DNA of 35,144 bases from an uncultured Flavobacteriaceae bacterium (GTDB lineage Bacteria > Bacteroidota > Bacteroidia > Flavobacteriales > Flavobacteriaceae), in NCBI GenBank assembly GCA_905478905.1, contig CAJQKN010000154.1, positions 1 to 35,144 on the forward strand. Reading direction: 5' to 3'. Both the position numbers and the translations under genes were made by a program. The notes beneath the pieces are model-generated. The model saw only the letters and a program-made list of their open reading frames with translations. It made no database searches and was not told the origin of the DNA. Positions 1-10,295 of the stretch are shown piece by piece. How positions within the stretch are numbered: the first letter of the stretch is position 1; every line of letters begins with the position of its first letter.

Positions 1-42
1 TTTGGGAGCAGGAGGTCGCAGGTTCGAATCCTGCCACCCCGA
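1..42 (+). tRNA. tRNA-Pro (TGG), 3' part only (truncated by window start)
   Basis: Anticodon loop tttggga (TGG), T-arm gcagg-ttcgaat-cctgc, acceptor 3' strand caccccg + A discriminator. Confidence 0.85.
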
Positions 43-49
43 CACTATG

Positions 50-123
50 GGTCGAGTAGCTCAGCTGGATAGAGCATCTGCCTTCTAAGCAGACGGTCAC
101 AGGTTCGAATCCTGTCTCGATCA
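50..123 (+). tRNA. tRNA-Arg (TCT)
   Basis: Full cloverleaf: acceptor ggtcgag/ctcgatc, anticodon arm tctgc-cttctaa-gcaga (TCT), T-arm acagg-ttcgaat-cctgt. Confidence 0.95.
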
Positions 124-135
124 CAGAATTTCATC

Positions 136-160
136 AAAAACCCCTACTATAGGGGTTTTT
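136..160. terminator. Intrinsic terminator downstream of tRNA genes, possibly bidirectional with the convergent GH13 gene
   Basis: Inverted repeat aaaaacccctactataggggttttt followed by a T-rich tract. Confidence 0.8.
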
Positions 161-189
161 CCTTTTTACACCCTCCAATTAATCTTACC

Positions 190-1857
190 TTACTGTTTTT
201 CTAGTCGTAAAAGCATGGAAGCTTGAGGGGCCAAATTCAAATCATTTAAATCTTGCATAAAACCTCCAGTGTTTCCAATGTTTAGTGTCCCCATATTAGT
301 GCTGTTTTCCACATTTATTAGGTGATATGTTCCCGCATCAAGATCGCTTGTAATGATATTCACCGTTAAATTATTTTGAATTAGGGAGGACAAATTATGC
401 AACAATAAAACACTTTCTTGGCTTTCGGTATTTATACGCATAAAGGGAAAAATACTATTGATGCTAGTTCCAACACCTAGGTAGTTACCTGTTGTTAGTA
501 CGTCGACTGTTTTTCTGTGATTGATCCATTTCTGGTAGTGGCGCCACAGTGAATTAGGATCCATTTGTTGGCTGCTAACATTGAATTCGGTATAATTTTG
601 ATTGAGGTCATGCCAAGGAGTGGCAGAACTAAAACCTGCATTGGCAGAAGCATTCCACTGCATTGGTCTTCTTATATCTTCATCAGGTTTAATTCCTTCC
701 ATTCCAATTTCCTCTCCATAGTATAAGTAAGGTATTCCTGGAAGTGATAAAAGAATACTGGCAGCTAGCTTTGCTTTTTCGGTACTTTTATTTAATTGAT
801 TATAGACCCTGTTTTGATCGTGATTGGTGAGGAATGTGCCGTATTGGAAGGGCTTATAGTTAGAGCTAACTTGATTAATTTTTGAACGGAGATCATTTAT
901 AGATTCGCTGTTTATGGAATTGATGATACTTGTTGCAAGATCAAATTCAAAACAATAGTCAAGACGATTGTCGCTGTAGGGAATAATATTTTGCGTAGAT
1001 GTCCATGCTTCTCCTACCGTCATTAGAGAGGGATTGATCGATTTTTGGTATTGATAAAAATCTCTCCACCAGGCCAATGTTGCAGGTGTATTGTCTTGAT
1101 TGCTACCTTCTTCTATCCAGTGCTTAACGGCATCAATTCTAAATCCATCTACCCCAATTTCTTCATACCAATAACGAACAATATCTATTATTTCGTTGGT
1201 GACTTCATTGTTCTTAAAGTTTAGATCAGGCATGCCATGCCAGAATATTCCATAATAATGGGAGTTGTTTCTGAGGTGCCATACATTTTGTCCCCAAGGT
1301 CCATTGAAGTTTGGATGCGAAGCTTCCCATACATACCAATCTCTTTTGCTTTGATTTTGGGAAGAAGCAACAAACCATGGATGTAAATCGGAGGTATGGT
1401 TGGCGACAAAGTCGATGACAATTTTGATTCCTCGGGCATGCGCTTGGACGACCAGATTTCTAAAATCTTCTAGTGTTCCATAGTCTGGATTTATTGCGCG
1501 ATAATCAGTGACATCATAGCCGTGGTAACTTGGTGAGGGGAAGATAGGCATGAGCCATAGTGCGGTAACCCCTAAATCGGTATCTGTGTCTGGATTTCCA
1601 TCATTTAGATAATCCAACTTATCAATGATTCCTCTCAGGTCACCAATGCCGTCGCCATCAGAATCTGAAAAACTGCGGACAAAGATTTCATAAAAAACTT
1701 CATCATTCCACCAGATATTGGTTGGGATAACTTCTTCCGCAGGAGTTGGTGTTTCAGTCACTGGCTCGGGTTCGTCTAGGGTCTCAAGTAATTCAGCTTC
1801 TTTAGAACAGTTGATAAAAAGGAGAATAAGAAGTAGGGAAATAATTCTGTTGTACAT
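190..1857 (-). CDS. GH13 alpha-amylase family lipoprotein
   Basis: Lipobox LLFINC; GH13 motifs DFVANHTSD, GFRIDAVKHW, VGEAW, FLTNHDQNR. Confidence 0.92.
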   Translation of the reverse strand: MYNRIISLLLILLFINCSKEAELLETLDEPEPVTETPTPAEEVIPTNIWWNDEVFYEIFVRSFSDSDGDGIGDLRGIIDKLDYLNDGNPDTDTDLGVTALWLMPIFPSPSYHGYDVTDYRAINPDYGTLEDFRNLVVQAHARGIKIVIDFVANHTSDLHPWFVASSQNQSKRDWYVWEASHPNFNGPWGQNVWHLRNNSHYYGIFWHGMPDLNFKNNEVTNEIIDIVRYWYEEIGVDGFRIDAVKHWIEEGSNQDNTPATLAWWRDFYQYQKSINPSLMTVGEAWTSTQNIIPYSDNRLDYCFEFDLATSIINSINSESINDLRSKINQVSSNYKPFQYGTFLTNHDQNRVYNQLNKSTEKAKLAASILLSLPGIPYLYYGEEIGMEGIKPDEDIRRPMQWNASANAGFSSATPWHDLNQNYTEFNVSSQQMDPNSLWRHYQKWINHRKTVDVLTTGNYLGVGTSINSIFPFMRINTESQESVLLLHNLSSLIQNNLTVNIITSDLDAGTYHLINVENSTNMGTLNIGNTGGFMQDLNDLNLAPQASMLLRLEKQ

Positions 1858-1906
1858 CGATATAAAAACAAGTTAAAGGTTAAGAAAAAAAATCAATAGC
1901 TAAGTT

Positions 1907-3255
1907 TTATTCTTCTTTGATAAATAGATTTAGCGTTCCAGCAATAATCAGGGATATCCCCGCAATGACCATTGCATAAATAGGTTTATTGTCAAGAAAG
2001 GAGAGTAAAAAATTGATTCCACCGCTAGCGGCAATGATTTGAGGGATTACAATAAACATATTAAATACCCCCATGGTCATTCCCATGCTTTTCTCGTCAA
2101 CAGCTCCAGCCAACATGGCATAGGGCATAGACAAGACACTCCCCCAAGAAATACCGATCAGTAAAAATGAATAGAGTAACAACTCATGATTTCCGATAAA
2201 GTAAATGGAGATGAAACCGACCCCACCTAGAACAAGAGATACAAGATGAACCATTCGTTGACTAATTTTTCTTTTTGCCGTATAAAGGGTCAATAACAAA
2301 GCAAAAGCCATGGACGATAGACCATAGATACCCATATAGGACCCCGTTAGATTAGAGGCTTCTTGAAAAGCAGTATTTTGCTGTTGAAACATTTCATTTT
2401 GATCAGATTCGGTAAGATTGAAATTAGCTTCAATAGGGAAGGGGGCTTTAAACACATGTTCGGTTATTGCTGGGTTTGCCATACTCCACATGCTAAAAAA
2501 GGCAAACCAGCTAAAAAATTGGATGAGGCCTAATTTTTTCATGGTGGTTGGCATTTGAGTAAAATGCGTCAAAAACTCTTTTAGCATTAACTTGATTCCC
2601 TGTTTCTTTTTCTCTCGAAATGCGAGGATGTCCTCAGGCGGATACTCCTTGGTTTTTAGTACAGTAAATAAAATAGAAAGCAAAAAACCAATGCCCCAAT
2701 GGCAAAAGCAACTTTGATCGACATGGGAATTTCACCTTGAATGGCCTCATTGCTCACCCCAATTTTTGTAACAAACCAGGGAAGGTTACTTGCCACCCAG
2801 GTACCAATTCCAATGATCAAGGTTTGCATGACAAATCCATAGGTTCGTTGTTCATTGGGGAGCTTATCGGCTACTAGAGCTCTAAATGGCTCCATACTGA
2901 TATTGATGGAGGCATCCAGTATCCATAGAAAGCCTGCAGCAATCCAAAGTGTCGGTGAGTAAGGAACAAAGAAGAGCGCCAAGGAACTTAAAATTGCTCC
3001 AATCAAAAAGTAAGGTTTACGCCGCCCCAATCTTGGGTGCCATGTATTGTCGCTTAGGTATCCAATAATGGGTTGTACCACCAGCCCCGTCAAGGGTGCG
3101 GCAATCCAAAGTAGGGGAATGTCTGACTGGTCTGCGCCAAGGGTTTGAAAAATTCGAGACATGAATCCACCCTGCAAAGCAAATCCAAATTGAATCCCCA
3201 GGAAACCGAAACTCATGTTCCATATTTCCCAAAAACCTAATTGTTTTTTTTTCAT
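1907..3255 (-). pseudogene. MFS (GPH/SLC45-like) sugar transporter, split by a frameshift near 2682-2687
   Basis: ORF 2656..3375 carries the N-terminal half (true start MKKKQLGFWEIW, ATG at 3255). ORF 1907..2683 carries the C-terminal half in another frame. Adding one T to the T6 run on the minus strand gives ...GALVFLLSILFTVLKTKEYPPED..., one continuous protein. Confidence 0.75.
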
Positions 3256-3344
3256 GATAAAAGCTGTTGATTCGAATACTGAAACAGTATGGTGTCGAAT
3301 TATAATCAGCCAAATATATAATAATATTTTAAACCAAAGCGTGT

Positions 3345-4385
3345 TTATGAAGATTCCCGCTGGACGATAGTACACTCAATGACTTTGGTAGAATAATTCG
3401 CTAGAGGCGTTTTACTGGTCAATTTATCGATGAGCATTTGTGCGGCAGACGCGCCAATTTTCTCTCCATGTTGACTTATTGTGGTGAGCGTTGGCGAGGA
3501 ATATTTTGAGATAAACCCATCTGTAAAGCAAATGATAGAAATGTCGTTTGGTACATGAATGGCTCTTTTTTTAAGGACTTTAAGGGCAGCGGCTGCATAG
3601 ATTTCATTGACACAAAAGATTCCATCAATCGAGGGATTTTGTTCAATTGTTTGATCGATTTTTTTTTCCAGTTCATACATGGCTTGTTCTGGATTCATTA
3701 AATCTTTGGTTTTAATCATCAAGCGATTGTCAGCAATAATATGATTCTTTTTTAAGGCTTCAATATATCCTTGGGTTCTAAGCTTCCCAACATTTATATA
3801 ATCTTGCGTACTCACCAATAAGATGTTTCTACATCCCTTATCTAAAAGACTTTGCGTGGCTTTTTCTGCCCCGCTTTTATCGTCTACAACCACTTTATCA
3901 CAAGCAATATCGTTAAGCACACGATCAAATAGGACAACGGGAATCCCAAAATCAATGGTTTCCTGAATATGGTGAAAGTCTTGTGTTTTTAGGGTTTCTT
4001 TGGCAACCGACATGATGATGCCGTCGATTGAACTATCGGCCAAGGTTTCCATGTTTAATACTTCCTTTTCAAAGGACTCATTTGATACAGCAATGATCAC
4101 ATTATACCCCATTTTATTGGCATATTTTTCGGCTCCATCAATCACTGTGGAAAAGAAATAATGAACGACTTCAGGAATGATAATCCCAATGGTTTTGGTC
4201 TTTCTATGTTTTAAACTTAGGGCAATATTATTTGGTCGGTAATTGTGTTGCTTAGCAAATGCGATGATTTTACTTCTTGTTTCTTCTCCAATTTCTGAAC
4301 TGTTTTTCAATGATTTTGAAACTGTCGAAATCGATACATTGAGTTCGTGAGCAATTTGTTTGAGTGTAATCCTTTTCGCGTTCAC
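3345..4385 (-). CDS. LacI/GalR-family transcriptional regulator
   Basis: N-terminal HTH RITLKQIAHELNVSISTVSKSLKNSSEIGEETRSKI plus periplasmic-binding-like sensor domain. The ORF track extends to 4436, but the likely start is GTG at 4385 because the upstream part covers a palindrome and does not look like family sequence. Confidence 0.92.
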   Translation of the reverse strand: MNAKRITLKQIAHELNVSISTVSKSLKNSSEIGEETRSKIIAFAKQHNYRPNNIALSLKHRKTKTIGIIIPEVVHYFFSTVIDGAEKYANKMGYNVIIAVSNESFEKEVLNMETLADSSIDGIIMSVAKETLKTQDFHHIQETIDFGIPVVLFDRVLNDIACDKVVVDDKSGAEKATQSLLDKGCRNILLVSTQDYINVGKLRTQGYIEALKKNHIIADNRLMIKTKDLMNPEQAMYELEKKIDQTIEQNPSIDGIFCVNEIYAAAALKVLKKRAIHVPNDISIICFTDGFISKYSSPTLTTISQHGEKIGASAAQMLIDKLTSKTPLANYSTKVIECTIVQRESS

Positions 4386-4433
4386 AAGCAGATTTTTGAT
4401 TTGTCCGATAAAGGTAATGGTAAAAGTTATTAA

Positions 4434-4451
4434 CACTACAACGTTGTAGTG
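4434..4451. promoter_or_regulatory. 18-bp perfect palindrome, candidate operator of the LacI-type regulator
   Basis: CACTACAACGTTGTAGTG is identical to its reverse complement, has a central ACGT, and lies in the lacI/susC divergent intergenic region. Confidence 0.75.
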
Positions 4452-4565
4452 GCTTTTTTATGGTTCATAAAGCTCGAGAAATACGGAATTCGTAGGATGT
4501 GAAACTTATTTACTATAATTTAGCAATATAATCAATCGATTTTAACGATTAATCAAAACCAAAAA

Positions 4566-7478
4566 ATGTCAAAACTAATTAAACACACACAATTTTTTGT
4601 TCTGCTGTTGATTTCTACTGGAATTTTCGCACAACAAAAAGTTTCGGGTTTAATAACAGACGCCGAGGGTAATCCTTTACCCGGTGCGACAGTTATTGTC
4701 CAAGGAACTCAAAATGGTGTAACGTCAGATTTTGATGGAAACTATTCCATTGAAGCAGAACAAGGGGCAACCTTGGAGGCAAGTTACATTGGCTATCAAT
4801 CTATGCTGGTCGTTGTTGGATCGCAAGATAACATCAATTTCTCTTTACAATCAAATAGTGAATTGGATGAAGTTGTTGTTACTGGATATGGTTCTGCCCG
4901 AAAAGAAGATTTAACCGGAACATTAGATGTTGTTTCCCAACAAAACTTTAACAAGGGGTCTGTTGTTTCACCACAGCAACTTCTTCAGGGAAAAGTTGCG
5001 GGAGTTTCTATTGTTTCAAACAGTGGTGCACCTGGAGACGGAGCCAACGTATTGATTCGAGGTATTGGATCACTTAACTTAAATTCCAATCCACTTTACA
5101 TTGTAGATGGTATTCCACTAGATGCTGGAGGCGTTGGAGGTTCCAGAAACCCATTGAACGTCATCAATCCAAATGATATTGCAAGCATGACTGTCTTAAA
5201 AGATGCCTCTGCTACAGCAATTTATGGATCAAGAGCTGCGAATGGAGTGATCATTATTACTACCAATGGTGGAAAGGCAGGAGAGTATAAATATGAGTTT
5301 AGCTCGCGTTTTACTTCTTTTGCCCCAATAAACTTTGTGGATGTTTTAACAGCCGATGAATTTACTGCTGCTGTTAATGCAACAAGAAGCGCTGATTTTA
5401 TTTCCCGTTTGGGAACAAGTAATACAGATTGGCAAAGGGCAATATATAAAACTGCCGTAGGAACAAATAATTCATTTTCTGTTTCTGGAGGGGAAACTCC
5501 CTTTCGGCTTTCTGTTGGTCACACAAGTCAAGACGGTATTTTAAAAGGAGATGGCTTTGCGCGTGTTACAGGATCATTTTCTATTTCGCCAGAGTTTTTA
5601 AATGGAGCTTTGAAGGTAAAATTTAATCTTAGGGCTGTTAATACAGAAAATGATTTTGCCAATCAAGGAGCCATATCTTCTGCAGCTTTTTTTGACCCCA
5701 CAAAACCCATTTATGACGTTAATTCCCCTTTTGCAGGATATTATACTTGGTTGGACAACGATGGATCTAAGTTAGCCTTGTCGCCAACAAATCCGCTTGC
5801 TTTACTAGATTTAACAGAAGATAAATCGGTTGTTAACAGGTATATATCAAATCTTAAGCTTGATTACGAATTACCAATCGATGGACTTAGCGCAACAATC
5901 AGTGCAGGGATTGATCGATCTAAAGGAGAAGGTTTTAAGTACAATGATGCAACCTTACCGACTGACTCCGATGGGTTTAATGGGAGTCGAGAGACATATA
6001 TGAATAAATCGACTAATTTATTGTTTGATGCTTATTTGAATTACAAGAAAAAAATGGGCAGTTCAAATTGGTCAGCCACAGCGGGTCACTCCTATCAAAG
6101 TTTTGAATACGACAATATGAATTCAAGTTATACAGAGTTTCTCAATGAAGATGGTTCAATTAACACCACATCTTCGTTGGAAAGATCATTTATAGACAAG
6201 TCGAAAAACGTATTGATCTCCTATTTTGGTCGAGTAAATTACGGTTATGACAACCGTTATCTAGTAACCGCCACACTTCGTGCAGATGCATCCTCTAAAC
6301 TACCAGATGACGATCGTTGGGGGAATTTTTTCTCCACCGCAGTGGCCTGGAACATTCACAATGAAAATTTTGGCCTAGAAAATGTGTTCGAAATTTTGAA
6401 GTTGCGTGTTGGTTTTGGAGAAGTTGGTAATGTAAATGGATTAGGTGATTATAATTTCTTAACGCGATATACAGGAAGTAATCCACAAGCACAATACGGC
6501 TTTGGATCAACCTATTATACGACCTACCGTCCGGCGCCGATTAACAAAGACCTGCGATGGGAGGTTGGACAAACAACGAATATTGGCCTAGATTTTGGTT
6601 TTTCTAAAATTAAGTTAAGCGGTTCTGTTAATGTCTATACTAAAACTACGGATGATTTGATTGCCACTGCAGTAGTAGATCCATTCACGAATTTTGGAAC
6701 AACCATTGACGCCAATATTGGTGATATGGAAAATAAAGGGATTGAGGTTGAATTGAATGCGACCTTTGTTGAGACCCAAGATTTTAAATTTGGTTTAAGC
6801 TATAATGTTGCAGTAAATGAAAACAAAGTTGTTCGCCTTCAAAATGAACAAAATGTCGGAAATATAGGCTTTGGAAATTCATTACAGCGTCATGAGGAAG
6901 GAAAGGCTCCGTTTTCCTATTATGTTTACAAGCAGATTTATAATGCAGAGGGGGTGCCTATTGAAGGAGCTTTTGCAGATCTAAATGGAGACGGGCAAAT
7001 CAATAATGATGACCGTTATTTCTACAAAGATCCCTATGCAGATATTAATATGGGGCTAACAGCTTCTTTTGAATACAAGAACTTTGACTTAACAGCCGTA
7101 TCGCGCGCAAGCATTGGGAATTATAGCTATAATGCTATGTCTGCTTCATCCAATCAGTCACAAATCACCAATTTAGGCAGATTGTCAAATGTACATTCAG
7201 ATTATCTCACCACTAACTTCAATTTTTTCTCCGATAAAAATGCAGTGAGTGACCATTACATTCAAAATGCGTCCTTCTTTCGCCTAGATAACATAACCCT
7301 TGGTTATACCTTTGAGAATTTTATCGAAAACAACCCTATGCGTATCTACCTTACAGCTGATAATATATTGGTTGTTACAGATTATAACGGTATCGATCCT
7401 GAGATAACAGGAGGAATAGACAGCAACTTTTATCCACGTTCACGTGCAGTTGCTTTTGGTCTAGACATTAAATTTTAA
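4566..7478 (+). CDS. SusC/RagA-family TonB-linked outer membrane protein
   Basis: Signal peptide; carboxypeptidase-like domain VSGLITDAEGNPLPGATVIVQGT; plug DEVVVTGYGSARKEDLTG; VLIRGIGSLN; 970 aa; followed by SusD. Confidence 0.96.
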   Translation: MSKLIKHTQFFVLLLISTGIFAQQKVSGLITDAEGNPLPGATVIVQGTQNGVTSDFDGNYSIEAEQGATLEASYIGYQSMLVVVGSQDNINFSLQSNSELDEVVVTGYGSARKEDLTGTLDVVSQQNFNKGSVVSPQQLLQGKVAGVSIVSNSGAPGDGANVLIRGIGSLNLNSNPLYIVDGIPLDAGGVGGSRNPLNVINPNDIASMTVLKDASATAIYGSRAANGVIIITTNGGKAGEYKYEFSSRFTSFAPINFVDVLTADEFTAAVNATRSADFISRLGTSNTDWQRAIYKTAVGTNNSFSVSGGETPFRLSVGHTSQDGILKGDGFARVTGSFSISPEFLNGALKVKFNLRAVNTENDFANQGAISSAAFFDPTKPIYDVNSPFAGYYTWLDNDGSKLALSPTNPLALLDLTEDKSVVNRYISNLKLDYELPIDGLSATISAGIDRSKGEGFKYNDATLPTDSDGFNGSRETYMNKSTNLLFDAYLNYKKKMGSSNWSATAGHSYQSFEYDNMNSSYTEFLNEDGSINTTSSLERSFIDKSKNVLISYFGRVNYGYDNRYLVTATLRADASSKLPDDDRWGNFFSTAVAWNIHNENFGLENVFEILKLRVGFGEVGNVNGLGDYNFLTRYTGSNPQAQYGFGSTYYTTYRPAPINKDLRWEVGQTTNIGLDFGFSKIKLSGSVNVYTKTTDDLIATAVVDPFTNFGTTIDANIGDMENKGIEVELNATFVETQDFKFGLSYNVAVNENKVVRLQNEQNVGNIGFGNSLQRHEEGKAPFSYYVYKQIYNAEGVPIEGAFADLNGDGQINNDDRYFYKDPYADINMGLTASFEYKNFDLTAVSRASIGNYSYNAMSASSNQSQITNLGRLSNVHSDYLTTNFNFFSDKNAVSDHYIQNASFFRLDNITLGYTFENFIENNPMRIYLTADNILVVTDYNGIDPEITGGIDSNFYPRSRAVAFGLDIKF

Positions 7479-7487
7479 TTCACAACT

Positions 7488-9089
7488 ATGAAAAAATTAG
7501 TATTCTTAATTGCAATAATGACGATGATTACCTCCTGTCAGAGTGATTTGGATCAAAATCCAATTGATCCAGATTTATTTACTGAGGTAGATGTATATAG
7601 CGATGCAAGTCAAGCACGTGGTGCTCTGGCAAAAGTATATGCAAGTTTAGTATTAACTGGTCAACAAGGACCTGCTGGAGATCCAGATATTGATAACAGT
7701 TTAATTGATGAAGGTTTTTCCCAGTACACGCGTATTCTGTTTACGCTCAATGAAATTACAACAGACAATGCTGTTGTGGGTTGGGGAGATCCAGGTTTGC
7801 CAAATATTCATGAAATGTCTTGGGACGTAAACAATCCTTGGACCAAAGGAATGTATTTCCGATTGGCCCAGGTAGTTTCTTTTTCGAATTCATTCATTGA
7901 AAATGCTGCAGATTTAGCTGCCGGTGATACTGAAGTTGCCGCCTATGTTGCAGAAGCCCGTTTGATTCGTGCCTATGCCTACCTTCAGTTAATGGATATG
8001 TATGCCAATGTTCCTCTTGTAACAACGGTTACTACCGATCTTCCTCAGCAAAGTAATCGATCAGAGATTTTTGCCTTTGTTGAGTCTGAACTCACTGAAC
8101 TAGGTGATTTGTTAAAAGATCCACGTTCAAATGAATATGGGCGATTGGATAAAGCTGCAGCATGGTCATTGCTAACACGATTGTATTTAAATGCTCCTAT
8201 TTACATAGGCACAGACAAATATGCAGAAGTGATTACAAATGCTGAGAAAGTGATTTCAAGTGCTTATGCATTAAATACTGCAGACGGAAATGGAAATGGA
8301 ACTGCCTATGATGAATTGTTTCTTGCAGACAACTCTTCCAACGGAGCACAAAACGAATTTATTTTTGTTTTACAATTCGACGGAATCAATAGCCAATCTT
8401 GGGGAGGTTCAACTTTTATGGTTCATGCACCCATTGGAGGAAGTATGAATCCTGCTCTTTTTGGCGTCAACGGAGGTTGGGCTGGTCTGCGAACCACCAA
8501 AGGGTTAGTGGATAAATTTGGCTATGCTGTAACTGCTACAAATGCTGATGGTGAGCCAATTTCTTGGTCAGATCCGAGAGCAATGTTCCATACCGATGGA
8601 CAAACCTACGAAATGGCCAAAATACCAAAATTCACCGAAGGCTATGGTGTGACAAAATTTAGAAATGTAGATATCAATGGGAACCATGGTTCAGATTCTT
8701 CAGGAGATCATGTTGATATGGATCTACCCCTTATTCGTTTGGCCGAGATTTACCTAAACTACGCTGAGGCGGTTACTCGTGGGGGTGTAGGAAGTTCTGC
8801 TGTAGCCCTGGGGTACATCAACGAATTAAGAGCAAGAGCAGGTGCTCCTGCTGCCTCAACGCTAAGCAAAGACTTGGTCATGGACGAGCGTTCAAGAGAG
8901 CTCTATTGGGAGGGACTGCGAAGAACAGACCTTATTAGAGATGGAAAGTTTGTTACTTCTACTTATTTATGGCCATTTAAAGCCGGTGTTTCTCAAGGTG
9001 CTGCCTCAGAACCACACAGAAAAATATTCCCAATCCCAGAAGACGTTCTTTTGGTGAACACTAACCTTACACAAAATTCAAATTATTAA
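7488..9089 (+). CDS. SusD/RagB-family glycan-binding lipoprotein
   Basis: Lipobox MITSCQSD; C-terminal LPLIRLAEIYLNYAEAV...RDLIRDGKF-type SusD motifs; directly downstream of susC. Confidence 0.95.
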   Translation: MKKLVFLIAIMTMITSCQSDLDQNPIDPDLFTEVDVYSDASQARGALAKVYASLVLTGQQGPAGDPDIDNSLIDEGFSQYTRILFTLNEITTDNAVVGWGDPGLPNIHEMSWDVNNPWTKGMYFRLAQVVSFSNSFIENAADLAAGDTEVAAYVAEARLIRAYAYLQLMDMYANVPLVTTVTTDLPQQSNRSEIFAFVESELTELGDLLKDPRSNEYGRLDKAAAWSLLTRLYLNAPIYIGTDKYAEVITNAEKVISSAYALNTADGNGNGTAYDELFLADNSSNGAQNEFIFVLQFDGINSQSWGGSTFMVHAPIGGSMNPALFGVNGGWAGLRTTKGLVDKFGYAVTATNADGEPISWSDPRAMFHTDGQTYEMAKIPKFTEGYGVTKFRNVDINGNHGSDSSGDHVDMDLPLIRLAEIYLNYAEAVTRGGVGSSAVALGYINELRARAGAPAASTLSKDLVMDERSRELYWEGLRRTDLIRDGKFVTSTYLWPFKAGVSQGAASEPHRKIFPIPEDVLLVNTNLTQNSNY

Positions 9090-9091
9090 TT

Positions 9092-10222
9092 ATGAAAGCA
9101 AATATAAAATTTAGCACTCTACTACTAGCTGCCTTAATGATGGTTGGTGTTTCTTCCTGTGAGAAAGAAGATTTTTTGATCTTCACCACAACAACAAATG
9201 ACACTTTGACCTTTTCAAATGAGTTTCAATCTGTCTACAAAATTTCCAATGCTACTTCTTCGAACGTAGCCGAACGCTTGGTATGGAACAAACCAGATTT
9301 TGGTGTCCCTTCTACAGTGACCTACGTAGTTGAACTTTCTGCTACTGCCGATTTTGGAACGATTCTTTTGAATTCTGGAGACACGTCAAATATTCATTAT
9401 GGTATTGGTGTCTCTGATTTAATTACAATCGCAACAGAATTAGGCTTAGATGAAGATCCATCGACAACCAATGCAGATGGAACACCAAATACAACGGCAA
9501 CCTTGTATGCACGTGTTAAAGCATTTGCGGGTGGTTCTTCCGACGGGGCAAACTCAACCACAATTGTATCCAATGGTTCAGCGATGAACATTGAAATGTT
9601 GGAAGTTGCAGCAGCCTGTACAGAAGCTGGCTTAAGTACTTGGGGACTAGTTGGAAGCGCAGTAAATGATTGGGGGAATCAGAACAGAGGTTTTGCAGCG
9701 GGTAATGATGTACCTTTCCTTTCCAATGGAACAGAGGGTAGCTTTAAAGCAGCCTTACATCTTGCTGACGGTGAATTTAAAATTCGTCAAGACAACGATT
9801 GGGGTGTAAACTACGGTGATACTGGTGCTGATGGTAGCCTAGAATTAGGTGGAGATAATATTGCTATTACTGCAGGAAATTATTTTATAGACTTTAACGC
9901 AACTGATTTAACCATTACCATTACTCCTGCAGATCCAATTTGGGGTATTGTTGGTAGTGCTACGCTCAATGGATGGGGTGATGCTCCAGATGTAAAAATG
10001 ATTCCAGACCCATGTAATGACGGAGTATACCTTGTATACAATGTTGTTTTAACCGATGGAGAGATGAAGTTTAGAGCAGACGATGATTGGGGAGTAAACT
10101 ATGGTGATACTGGTGCAGATGGTAGCATAGAACTAGGTGGAGACAATATAGCTGTCACCGCTGGTACCTATAACATTACCTTAGATACCGTAAACAACAC
10201 CTATTCTATTGTAGCTCAGTAA
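9092..10222 (+). CDS. SusE/SusF-like outer membrane starch-binding lipoprotein
   Basis: Lipobox GVSSCEKE; SusE-like N-terminal domain; two C-terminal tandem domains with WGLVGSA/WGIVGSA and FK(I)RxDxDWGVNYGDTGADGSxELGGDNIA. Confidence 0.88.
   Translation: MKANIKFSTLLLAALMMVGVSSCEKEDFLIFTTTTNDTLTFSNEFQSVYKISNATSSNVAERLVWNKPDFGVPSTVTYVVELSATADFGTILLNSGDTSNIHYGIGVSDLITIATELGLDEDPSTTNADGTPNTTATLYARVKAFAGGSSDGANSTTIVSNGSAMNIEMLEVAAACTEAGLSTWGLVGSAVNDWGNQNRGFAAGNDVPFLSNGTEGSFKAALHLADGEFKIRQDNDWGVNYGDTGADGSLELGGDNIAITAGNYFIDFNATDLTITITPADPIWGIVGSATLNGWGDAPDVKMIPDPCNDGVYLVYNVVLTDGEMKFRADDDWGVNYGDTGADGSIELGGDNIAVTAGTYNITLDTVNNTYSIVAQ
9791..10164 (+). repeat. Tandem domain repeat in the SusE-like gene (copies about 9791-9876 and 10079-10164)
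   Basis: Highly similar DNA copies offset by 288 bp (96 codons): gacaacgattggggtgtaaactacggtgatactggtgctgatggtagc / gacgatgattggggagtaaactatggtgatactggtgcagatggtagc. Confidence 0.85.
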
Positions 10223-10242
10223 TTGTATAGAAACATTTTCAT

Positions 10243-10276
10243 AAAATGAGCTATCCCAGGATAGCTCATTTTTTTT
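10243..10276 (+). terminator. Intrinsic terminator/attenuator after susE
   Basis: Perfect hairpin aaaatgagctatc-ccag-gatagctcatttt followed by a run of T. Confidence 0.88.
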
Positions 10277-10295
10277 AAAATTAATTTTTATTCAA

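Noticed and set aside
3017-3313. 98-aa minus-strand ORF overlapping the transporter
   Set aside because: Alternate frame of the MFS coding region (same DNA as the transporter N-terminus), no independent support.
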